From: Candidatus Bathyarchaeota archaeon
GTDB lineage: Archaea; Thermoproteota; Bathyarchaeia; TCS64
Assembly: GCA_030613835.1 (NCBI GenBank)
Contig: JAUWLH010000115.1
Span: forward strand, 1 to 5,483
Direction: 5' to 3'
DNA length: 5,483 nt
The notes under the pieces were generated by a model. That model had not been told where the DNA came from. It saw nothing but the letters and a program-made list of their open reading frames with translations, and did no database searches. Within the stretch, counting starts at the first letter, position 1. The number at the start of each line of letters is the position of its first letter. The position numbers and the translations under genes are program-made. This document shows, piece after piece, positions 1-5,114 of this stretch.

Positions 1-1527
1 GACTTGGAGATGCCCCAGATCCCAATCAATGACGAATGGATGTTGGAAGCGGCGAAAAACGGGACGATCCCGGTTGAACTGCTTGATGAGTCATGCAGGA
101 GGATCCTAAATCTCGCTCAACGTTATGGAACCCTGGCGAAAGTCAAGGTGGACTACGAGGAGCACCACAAGACGGCGATCAAGGCAGCCGAGGAGTCCAT
201 TGTCCTCCTGAAAAACGACGGAGCGCTTCCTCTTAGCAAAGATGCCAACATAGCGGTCATCGGTTCGTTTGCTAAAAAGCCTCGATATCAGGGGGTAGGA
301 TGCTCGATAGTTAACCCGAGAGAGCTACTTGCGCCGTTGAAGGAGATTCAGAGGCACACCAAACAAGTAGTGTATATACCAGGGTACGATTACGATCATG
401 AAACAAATGAAGAGTTGCTGAAGGAAGCACGTGAGGCAGCGGAAAAAGTTGAAGCTGTTGTTCTGTTCGCGGGACTACCTGAGGAGGTAGAGACGGAAAC
501 CCATGACAGGGATGATTACAACATCCCAGAATCACATCTCAGGGTGATTGAGGCGGTCTCAGAGGTGAACCCCAACACAATCGTTGTCCTTCAGAACGGC
601 TCAGCCGTTGCCGTGGGCCCTTGGATGAATAAAGTCGCGGCGATATTGGAGGCATGGCTAGGAGGAGAGGCGGGTGCATTAGCTATATCGGGCATCCTGT
701 TTGGGGATGTCAATCCATCTGGAAAGTTAGCGGTGTCGTTCCCTGAGAGGATAGAGGACATTCCCGGGTTCCTGAACTTCCCAGGCGAGAACGGGAAACA
801 CGTCTACTCTGAGGGAATCTTCGTCGGGTACAGGTACTACGAGAAGAAGGATATCAGGCCAACTTTCCCCTTCGGTTATGGGATGAGCTACACTGAGTTC
901 CAGTACAGCTACATCAAATTTGACAAGGACTCCATCACCAACGAGGACTCGCTGAAGGTGAGCTTTACTGTGACAAATGTCGGTGACCGGGCTGGAAAGG
1001 AGACCGCACAGCTTTACGTGAAACCTAACGGGTCCCGGCTCAAGCGACCAGTAAAGGAGCTCAAGGAGTTCACAAAGGTACACCTTGAGCCGGGGGAGTC
1101 AACGGCAGTTGCGTTTACACTCGACAACAGGGATTTCGCATACTATGATGATTACCATCACGAATGGGTGGTGGACAGCGGAACCTACACGATAATGGTG
1201 GGCGCGTCATCAGCTGATATACGACTCAGCGCCGATTTGGAAATCGAGTCCAATCAGGTCGTGTTCACGCCCCTCACGGGGGAGAGCTACTGTTACAATC
1301 TGATCGATAACGCCCACGCTCTCGTGGCTTTCAAAGACATAATGGTGAGAAACGGTCTCTGGGCCGAGGACCTCAGCGATGAGTTCATCGAGGCGATACG
1401 CCACAACTTCATACCTATCTTCAAGTCCATCACGAGGCAGACCGGGGGGAAAGTGAGCAGGGAAGAGTTTGACTCCTGGATGGAGGAGGTCAACAGGAAG
1501 ACCCTAGTAGCGATGAAGCGAGCGTAG
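1..1527 (+). CDS. Glycoside hydrolase family 3 beta-glycosidase, C-terminal part (5'-truncated by window edge)
   Basis: GH3 enzymes hydrolyse terminal beta-linked glucose, xylose or related sugars. The window opens in frame on DLEMP, the end of the conserved G-x-DLEMP segment of the (beta/alpha)8 domain. The TTG at base 4 is therefore an internal Leu, and the nucleophile Asp (usually some tens of residues earlier) is off the edge. With GAC as residue 1, the alpha/beta sandwich domain runs about 56-260 (AAEESIVLLKND, GDVNPSGKLAVSFP). YSEGIFVGYRYYE follows, and its Glu 271 matches the acid/base Glu of Kluyveromyces-type GH3 enzymes. FPFGYGMSYT lies near 289-298 and a fibronectin-III-like domain spans about 318-415. 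No PA14 insertion is present. A further ~90-residue mostly helical tail (418-508) follows. Substrate cannot be told from the sequence. Secretion cannot be judged because the N-terminus is missing. Family assignment is very secure. Confidence 0.96.
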   Translation, partial: DLEMPQIPINDEWMLEAAKNGTIPVELLDESCRRILNLAQRYGTLAKVKVDYEEHHKTAIKAAEESIVLLKNDGALPLSKDANIAVIGSFAKKPRYQGVGCSIVNPRELLAPLKEIQRHTKQVVYIPGYDYDHETNEELLKEAREAAEKVEAVVLFAGLPEEVETETHDRDDYNIPESHLRVIEAVSEVNPNTIVVLQNGSAVAVGPWMNKVAAILEAWLGGEAGALAISGILFGDVNPSGKLAVSFPERIEDIPGFLNFPGENGKHVYSEGIFVGYRYYEKKDIRPTFPFGYGMSYTEFQYSYIKFDKDSITNEDSLKVSFTVTNVGDRAGKETAQLYVKPNGSRLKRPVKELKEFTKVHLEPGESTAVAFTLDNRDFAYYDDYHHEWVVDSGTYTIMVGASSADIRLSADLEIESNQVVFTPLTGESYCYNLIDNAHALVAFKDIMVRNGLWAEDLSDEFIEAIRHNFIPIFKSITRQTGGKVSREEFDSWMEEVNRKTLVAMKRA

Positions 1528-1593
1528 GCCATTGAGTTGGAAAGTGCTCATGCTCTACATATTGTTGAGGCGTGGACGCAACGCTCCCGCGCT

Positions 1594-1601
1594 GTTATAT
1601 G
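1594..1601 (+). promoter_or_regulatory. TATA-like box for the AEC permease remnant
   Basis: GTTATATG is centred about 27 bases upstream of the ATG at 1625, the spacing expected for an archaeal leaderless transcript. No Shine-Dalgarno sequence stands before that ATG. The box is a match by eye only, and the gene it would serve is broken. Confidence 0.4.
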
Positions 1602-1624
1602 TCGTATAGTTCCTCCCTTGGGGT

Positions 1625-1938
1625 ATGGCGGACCTAGCCGATATCCTGTTATCCTTGGGATTGATAGCCTTCGGGCTGACCGCCGGATATGTTTACAGGA
1701 GTTGCTCCTCTGGGAAAGAGAAAACCGTTGAAGAGATCAACGAGCTGAGAAGCTTCAGGCATCAGCTGTCCTCTTTGTGAACCCAATCGCATTTGGGGGA
1801 GCCATATGGGCCCTGGACCTCAGCGACCTCCGTATCGTGGCATTACCTTTCCTGGAAGCCTTCGCTATCATCCTAGGCGGTCTCGTGGCTTTCCTAGCCT
1901 CCAAGCCCCTAGATCTAAACAAACGCGCGCAATCCATG
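1625..1938 (+). pseudogene. AEC-family permease, N-terminal remnant with a frameshift
   Basis: The AEC (auxin efflux carrier/malate permease) family are ~300-residue membrane transporters of about 10 helices. From ATG 1625 the frame gives MADLADILLSLGLIAFGL followed by TAGYVYR, a typical first helix ending in G-Y-x-x-R. It runs 51 codons to TGA at 1778-1780. The family pattern continues in the -1 frame from about 1750 as KLQASAVLFVNPIAFGG, then a third hydrophobic helix (about 1834-1899, LPFLEAFAIILGGLVAFLAS) and PLDLNKRAQ. Loss of one base near 1750-1760 (GAGCTGAGAAGCTT) explains the switch. After roughly codon 100 the AEC pattern stops and peptidase sequence begins, so about two thirds of the transporter is gone. 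The GTG at 1777 is an internal Val, not a real start. The family call rests on pattern memory of helix 1 and the N-P motif and is good but not certain. Confidence 0.68.
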
Positions 1939-2196
1939 AGTGACTTGGTGACCGAGGACGAGGGGATGACCGCTATCATGCGGGAGAACTCCAGACTGCT
2001 GGGGATCGACCCTATCCCCATCGTGAGTCTCGGGGGATCTGACCTCAAGTTCTGGAGGAGTAAAGGTATCCCCTCGTACTACTATGGACCCATGAACCAC
2101 GGGATGGGGACCGTCAACGAGTACGTTGAGGTGGAGGAGTTTATCCACATAGTAAAGGTGCATCTCCTCTCCGCCTACGAGTACCTCACAAGGTAA
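1939..2196 (+). pseudogene. M20-family metallopeptidase/deacylase, C-terminal remnant fused to the permease remnant
   Basis: The last ~85 residues match the end of M20 enzymes (ArgE/DapE/carboxypeptidase G2 type), which are usually about 400 residues long. Visible landmarks are ENSRLLGIDPIPIVSLGGSD, FWRSKGIPSYYYGP, then N-H-G-M-G-T-V-N-E-Y-V and a closing amphipathic helix. The His at 2098-2100 corresponds to the C-terminal zinc-ligand His of M20 enzymes, and the GGSD Asp is the usual conserved residue. The other metal ligands, the catalytic Glu and the dimerisation domain are absent, so this piece cannot be an active hydrolase. It is in frame with the upstream permease helices without a stop. 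This suggests one deletion joined two formerly adjacent same-strand genes. The exact junction (about 1930-1955) is a judgement. An assembly chimera would give the same picture. Confidence 0.82.
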
Positions 2197-2428
2197 ACTG
2201 GTCATGACCTATCTTCGTTCTGAAGAGATTGGGGGTCTCAGGTACTCTCATTCAATACCTGCCTGAGCACAGCCTCGTCCACCTCATCTTTTTTTATTGA
2301 ATGGAGTGACTGGAAGACAGAGAATTCCTTTAAAACTATCTTTCTTCATGGGCATAAGACGAATTTTGAATATTTAACCTAGGCGCGAGCAGGGATCGCT
2401 AAACCAGTTTCTACGCGCCTCTAGTCTC
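2197..2428. other. Convergent intergenic gap without a gene
   Basis: This 232-base stretch separates the pseudogene (+) from the dehydrogenase (-), whose 3' ends face each other. It has no convincing coding frame. It contains a hairpin (2237-2267), an oligo-T run (2289-2295), and AT-rich patches at 2329-2336 (TTTAAAAC) and 2369-2376 (ATATTTAA) that could be TATA-like. Only tiny open frames follow those patches. No tRNA fold was found. Confidence 0.6.
2237..2295 (+). terminator. Hairpin plus oligo-T terminator after the M20 remnant
   Basis: Two overlapping 6-bp stems compete: CAGGTA (2239-2244) with TACCTG (2256-2261), and CTCAGG (2237-2242) with CCTGAG (2262-2267). A run of seven T follows at 2289-2295. 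Archaeal termination mainly needs the T run, which is the stronger evidence. The hairpin lies about 21 bases away and may be incidental. Confidence 0.4.
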
Positions 2429-3328
2429 TTATTCTTCCCTTTGCAGCCACCCCTGTACCTTATATTCCGGCTTTGGGTAGGTGTAGAATCCTTTTCCCGT
2501 CTTAACCCCCAGTTCACCCTTGCTGATCTTGTCAAGTAATACACATGGGGGCTTATCCCTTGGGTCCCCAGATTCCCCGTAATAAACCAGCTCAATATCC
2601 CGTACCACGTCCAGCCCGACCCTGTCCATCAGCCCGAAGGGCCCCATGTCGGTGCCGTAGAGGCTCATCCACGCGCGGTCCACGTCCTCAAACGAAGCCA
2701 CGCCCTCATCCACTACGGTAAGGCATTCCTTCTTTATCGCCCGCCAGACCCTGTTGAAGATGAACCCGGTGCTCTCCTTCAGCACAATCAGGGGCTTGAC
2801 GCTTATGCTGTGGCTGAAATGCCTGGCTGCCTCCATCGCCTCGTCGGTAGTGTGGGTCCCCCTCATGAGTTCCAATATTCTTCTTCTCCAGGGATGCGAG
2901 TAGAAGTGCATGTTCAACACTCTCTCGGGGTGATGGGTTGCCCCCTCGATTTGTGAGACCTTGATGCTGCTGCTATTGGTTGCAAGCACCACACCTGGGT
3001 CGCATAGCTCATCCATCTTCATGAAAACTTGACGCTTCACGTCAAGCCGCTCAACAACGGCCTCAATCACTAGACCTGCTCCTTGGACAGCATCAGCTAG
3101 GTTAACTGTGTATGATATCCTCCCCTTGATGCTCTCCCCCTCGGGTTCACTGATGTCACCCACGGCTATCCACTCTTGAACATAATCCTCCACCGCCTTC
3201 TCTGATGCCCTCAAAGCCTTGGCCGAGACATCCTGCATGGACACAGTGTGGCCGTACCTCGCGCTGAGGACGCCTATCTGGGTGCCAAGATACCCCGAGC
3301 CGACGACACAAACCTTCGAAATAACCAT
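2429..3328 (-). CDS. 3-hydroxyacyl-CoA dehydrogenase family protein (NAD-dependent beta-hydroxy acid or acyl-CoA dehydrogenase)
   Basis: This 299-residue protein has the usual length for the family (about 280-315). It would oxidise a 3-hydroxyacyl-CoA, or a free beta-hydroxy acid as in the carnitine and gulonate dehydrogenase branches, to the 3-keto compound. Residues 5-33 form the Rossmann start, with G10-S-G12-Y-L-G15 and an acidic D33 that favours NAD over NADP. Catalytic positions are present: the Ser of NSSS (118-121), H141, E153 with the canonical 12-residue His-Glu spacing, and N192 in TGFIFNR. The C-terminal helical domain shows GPFGLMDRVGLDVV (229-242) and TGKGFYTYP (277-285). The loop after the catalytic His is SHPWRRR where the family normally has NP-x-x-x-x-x, an unusual cluster of three Arg. 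The ATG at 3328 lies 45 bases after the BKACE stop, so co-transcription is likely. A TTTAAT at 3357-3362 (minus) could also give a leaderless internal start. Substrate is unknown. Confidence 0.92.
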   Translation of the reverse strand: MVISKVCVVGSGYLGTQIGVLSARYGHTVSMQDVSAKALRASEKAVEDYVQEWIAVGDISEPEGESIKGRISYTVNLADAVQGAGLVIEAVVERLDVKRQVFMKMDELCDPGVVLATNSSSIKVSQIEGATHHPERVLNMHFYSHPWRRRILELMRGTHTTDEAMEAARHFSHSISVKPLIVLKESTGFIFNRVWRAIKKECLTVVDEGVASFEDVDRAWMSLYGTDMGPFGLMDRVGLDVVRDIELVYYGESGDPRDKPPCVLLDKISKGELGVKTGKGFYTYPKPEYKVQGWLQREE

Positions 3329-3373
3329 CCTAGTATGAAGACGCTGAGATGAGTTGATTAAATCATGGGTCTT

Positions 3374-4237
3374 TCACTTTAACCCAAGTATCAAACGGGC
3401 CTCATCGGGGGACGCGATGGGTCTTTCCAGCGCCCTCGCTATGTTCGCGGCCTTCCTCACTAGGTCGGCGTTGCTCTTGGCCAGCTCCCCCTTCCGGAGG
3501 AACACGTTGTCCTCAAAGCCGACCCTGACGTGACCGCCCATGACAGTGGCTATAGTCGCCATGGGTATCTGATGTCGACCCAGCGCGCAGACGCTCCAGG
3601 TCCAATCCTTTGGGAGCAGGTCAACGCAGTACTGGAGCATTCTAGGTGACGGCAGGAATCCCGTGCGTCCAACCATGACGAACTGGACGTGTAGCGGCTC
3701 AGGCACTATGCCCTTCTCGGCAATCTGCTTGCAGACGTTTATCATGCCAGTATCGTACACCTCATGTTCGGGCTTGACACTCTGCTTTACCATGTACCCG
3801 CACCACCGCTCCAGCATCTTGACCGTGTTCAGGAAGATATCACCGGTCGGGTGCTCTGCCCACCTGTTCATGGTGCCCATGTTGAGGCTCATCATCTCCG
3901 AGCCTAAGAGGCACCGGGCCTCCACGAGCCGGTCCCAGACCTCAGGGGGGTTCCCGACCCTGCCACCGCCAGTGGTGAGGTTGATCACAACATCTACCTC
4001 CTCACGGATCCTCTCGACGTACTCCCCCATCAAGGGGTTAGGGTCCCCGCTGTAAGCCTCGCCGGTCAATGGGTTCTTGGCGTGAAGGTGGTCCACGCTT
4101 GCGCCTGCCCTTACACACGCCCCGACCTCAGCTACTATCTCGTCCACGGTGCTGGGGACGTAGGGTGTGGTGGCCTTGGAAACGTATTCCCCTCCCGTTA
4201 CCGCAGCGGTTATGATGAGCTTCTCCAATTCAATCAA
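3374..4237 (-). CDS. Beta-keto acid cleavage enzyme (BKACE family, formerly DUF849; Kce-like)
   Basis: Characterised BKACE enzymes are zinc-dependent. They condense a beta-keto acid with acetyl-CoA and split it to acetoacetate plus a shortened acyl-CoA; the founder cleaves 3-keto-5-aminohexanoate in lysine fermentation, and another cleaves dehydrocarnitine. Length (287) fits the family. The start ITAAVTGGEY carries E17. The zinc HxH is H50-L-H52, and the end motif HVRVGFEDN gives R238, E242 and D243, matching the Arg, zinc-ligand Glu and Asp of Kce. NLTTGGG (86-92), SLNMGTMN (117-124) and the closing N-A-D-L-V, S-P-D-E-A-R-L-I-L-G-L are also typical. The residues after HxH are A-K-N rather than the common V-R-D. 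The start is TTG at 4237; TTG at 4228 is an equally plausible alternative three codons in. No ATG or GTG is available in frame before the stop upstream. It is the first gene of a unit with the dehydrogenase. Confidence 0.95.
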   Translation of the reverse strand: MIELEKLIITAAVTGGEYVSKATTPYVPSTVDEIVAEVGACVRAGASVDHLHAKNPLTGEAYSGDPNPLMGEYVERIREEVDVVINLTTGGGRVGNPPEVWDRLVEARCLLGSEMMSLNMGTMNRWAEHPTGDIFLNTVKMLERWCGYMVKQSVKPEHEVYDTGMINVCKQIAEKGIVPEPLHVQFVMVGRTGFLPSPRMLQYCVDLLPKDWTWSVCALGRHQIPMATIATVMGGHVRVGFEDNVFLRKGELAKSNADLVRKAANIARALERPIASPDEARLILGLK

Positions 4238-4265
4238 GAAACCATTTGTTTGCTCTATGAGTTAA

Positions 4266-4273
4266 CTTTTATC
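4266..4273 (-). promoter_or_regulatory. TATA-like box upstream of the BKACE gene
   Basis: On the minus strand this reads GATAAAAG, centred about 32 bases before the TTG at 4237. It predicts a transcript start about 6 bases upstream of the codon, a near-leaderless mRNA. That agrees with the lack of a Shine-Dalgarno sequence. The palindromic CAATATATTG at 4366-4375 is a possible second, more distant TATA element. Confidence 0.45.
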
Positions 4274-4352
4274 ACCAAAAACCAGGGGCCAGCGATGTGC
4301 TCACAGAGTTACTGGTAACATGGATCTTGAATTTCTTATTTATTCGAATGAT

Positions 4353-4398
4353 GTGCTCGCATCGACAATATATTGAAAAAAATATCATACGCGAGCAC
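4353..4398. repeat. Perfect 8-bp inverted repeat GTGCTCGC / GCGAGCAC, with a related direct repeat
   Basis: GTGCTCGC at 4353-4360 is exactly complementary to GCGAGCAC at 4391-4398, with 30 bases between. The left arm belongs to GATGTGCTC (4350-4358), which recurs exactly at 4294-4302, so three copies of the TGCTC core lie in 105 bases. Between the arms are CAATATATTG (4366-4375), itself a palindrome, and a seven-A run. The region is upstream of the BKACE unit and downstream of the small-protein pair. The repeats could be operator sites for the former or a long-loop terminator stem for the latter. Confidence 0.55.
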
Positions 4399-4452
4399 TT
4401 TTAGCATACTTGAAAAACGTTAAAGAATACTGAAAAAACTTATCGAAAAAAA
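4376..4452 (-). terminator. Cluster of four oligo-T tracts ending the small-protein transcript
   Basis: Read on the minus strand directly after the 4457 stop, runs of 7, 6, 5 and 7 T occur (plus-strand A runs at 4446-4452, 4433-4438, 4413-4417 and 4376-4382). Several T runs in tandem are a common archaeal termination signal. No stable stem is needed or evident close by. This would insulate the BKACE unit from read-through. Confidence 0.6.
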
Positions 4453-4456
4453 GGTG

Positions 4457-4681
4457 TTAGTTGATTTTTCTCGCTGTCTCGATAATGTCCCTCATCTTGA
4501 AGGGGAATAACTCAGCGAGTTCTTCGGCATCTCCTTGGGGGACTCCTTGTTCTATTAGCTGTCGTTTAAACTGCTTCTTGGCTCGCTTATAGCTCAGGCT
4601 GTAGTTCAGTGCCCAGCCAGGTGCCCTAACTATCAATCCCAGAACTGCGGGAATGGTACGTAGGGTAGCCCAGAAACTCAA
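4457..4681 (-). CDS. Small uncharacterised protein (74 aa), paralogue of its upstream neighbour
   Basis: I do not recognise a named family. The protein is basic and helical. Residues 8-27 (TIPAVLGLIVRAPGWALNYS) are moderately hydrophobic and could lie on a membrane, though Arg19 argues against a clean transmembrane helix. Residues 38-59 (FKRQLIEQGVPQGDAEELAE followed by L-F) match FRKTLIEGGISEEDAMDMTR of the upstream gene. An I/V-Pro pair sits 27-28 residues before the shared Phe in both proteins. The start is TTG at 4681; no ATG or GTG lies in frame before a stop inside the preceding gene. AAGGA near 4692-4696 (minus) is a weak candidate ribosome site. Only two bases separate it from the previous stop, so translation is probably coupled. 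Oligo-T tracts follow immediately. Confidence 0.75.
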   Translation of the reverse strand: MSFWATLRTIPAVLGLIVRAPGWALNYSLSYKRAKKQFKRQLIEQGVPQGDAEELAELFPFKMRDIIETARKIN

Positions 4682-4683
4682 GT

Positions 4684-4992
4684 CTACTCGTCCTTGTAGC
4701 GATGTTCCCCGACGTTGATGTCACCCACCATGCTCTTCCAGTTGGTGACTGTCCGCATATACTCGCGGGTCATATCCATTGCATCCTCTTCAGAAATACC
4801 TCCCTCTATGAGAGTTTTCCTGAACTCTGCTACGCTTTTAGCCATATCTTTGGCCGCTTCTGGACTGAAGAATGCCCCTATTATTCCCTTGATCATTGAA
4901 GGTACTTTGTCAGATACCACATCTAGGATGTAAGCGATATCTTCAGGGTTATCAAATGATTCTCCGTGGCGTCTTTTTGGATGTTCGTCCAT
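4684..4992 (-). CDS. Small uncharacterised acidic/helical protein (102 aa), first gene of a coupled pair
   Basis: No known function is recognised; proteins of this general look occur as hypothetical archaeal proteins. The N-terminus (1-15) is charged and probably disordered. Predicted helices follow at about 17-29 (EDIAYILDVVSDK), 30-42 (VPSMIKGIIGAFF) and 44-63. Then comes the module FRKTLIEGGISEEDAMDMTR (57-76) shared with the downstream gene. There is no signal peptide, Cys or metal motif. I chose ATG 4992 over the in-frame TTG at 5007: the TATA-like box at 5023-5030 places transcription start near 5000, inside any longer form. The gene faces a winged-helix regulator across a region with twin palindromes. 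It is likely expressed and controlled together with the 74-aa gene. Confidence 0.78.
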   Translation of the reverse strand: MDEHPKRRHGESFDNPEDIAYILDVVSDKVPSMIKGIIGAFFSPEAAKDMAKSVAEFRKTLIEGGISEEDAMDMTREYMRTVTNWKSMVGDINVGEHRYKDE

Positions 4993-5014
4993 TTTTTTCA
5001 CGATCAATAATAGG

Positions 5015-5058
5015 AGTGTACACTATACTTAGATGGTCTGGAAAAAAGTGATCACTTT
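5015..5058. promoter_or_regulatory. Twin palindromic operator, AGTG(TA/AT)CACT, in the divergent control region
   Basis: AGTGTACACT (5015-5024) and AGTGATCACT (5047-5056) are both perfect palindromes and differ only in the two central bases. The second extends to a 14-bp perfect palindrome, AAAGTGATCACTTT (5045-5058). The centres are 32 bp apart, close to three helical turns, so two dimers would sit on the same face of the DNA. The first overlaps the TATA-like box of the small-protein pair. The region lies between that pair and a divergent winged-helix protein, which is the obvious candidate binder (inference). Confidence 0.62.
5023..5030 (-). promoter_or_regulatory. TATA-like box of the small-protein pair
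   Basis: The minus strand reads AAGTATAG, centred about 34 bases upstream of ATG 4992. That implies a leader of roughly 8 bases. Its downstream end shares two bases (5023-5024) with the first palindrome, so a repressor bound there would be expected to block TBP/TFB. Confidence 0.4.
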
Positions 5059-5082
5059 CTGATCAACACTTCGCGGTAGACT

Positions 5083-5091
5083 CAAAAATAG
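5083..5091 (+). promoter_or_regulatory. TATA-like box of the winged-helix regulator
   Basis: CAAAAATAG is centred about 28 bases before the TTG at 5115, consistent with a leaderless transcript. It is A-rich rather than a good TATA consensus, so support is modest. Confidence 0.35.
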
Positions 5092-5114
5092 CTTACACGT
5101 ATGGTTTTTATGAA

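Noticed and set aside
727..1083. 118-codon minus-strand open frame inside the GH3 gene
   Set aside because: It is antisense to conserved GH3 motifs and shows no family features.
1537..1731. Open frame of 64 codons just after the GH3 gene
   Set aside because: Composition is not protein-like (many Arg, Cys, Trp without pattern). It overlaps the permease remnant in a different frame, which explains the sequence far better.
1777..2196. Treating GTG 1777 to 2196 as one intact 139-aa gene
   Set aside because: The first part continues a membrane helix pattern encoded upstream in the other frame, and the second part is the tail of a different family. A broken fusion explains both.
2237..2267. Hairpin region considered as a tRNA or small RNA gene
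   Set aside because: Only short competing 6-bp stems are present, with no cloverleaf, T-loop sequence or box motifs. It is better read as part of a transcript end.
3663..4055. 130-codon plus-strand open frame opposite the BKACE gene
   Set aside because: It is a low-quality Ser/Thr/Pro/Cys-rich translation lying wholly antisense to a well-conserved enzyme.
4238..4456. Repeats here considered as a CRISPR or mobile-element end
   Set aside because: There are only two 9-base direct copies and one 8-base inverse copy, with no regular spacing, target duplication or transposase.
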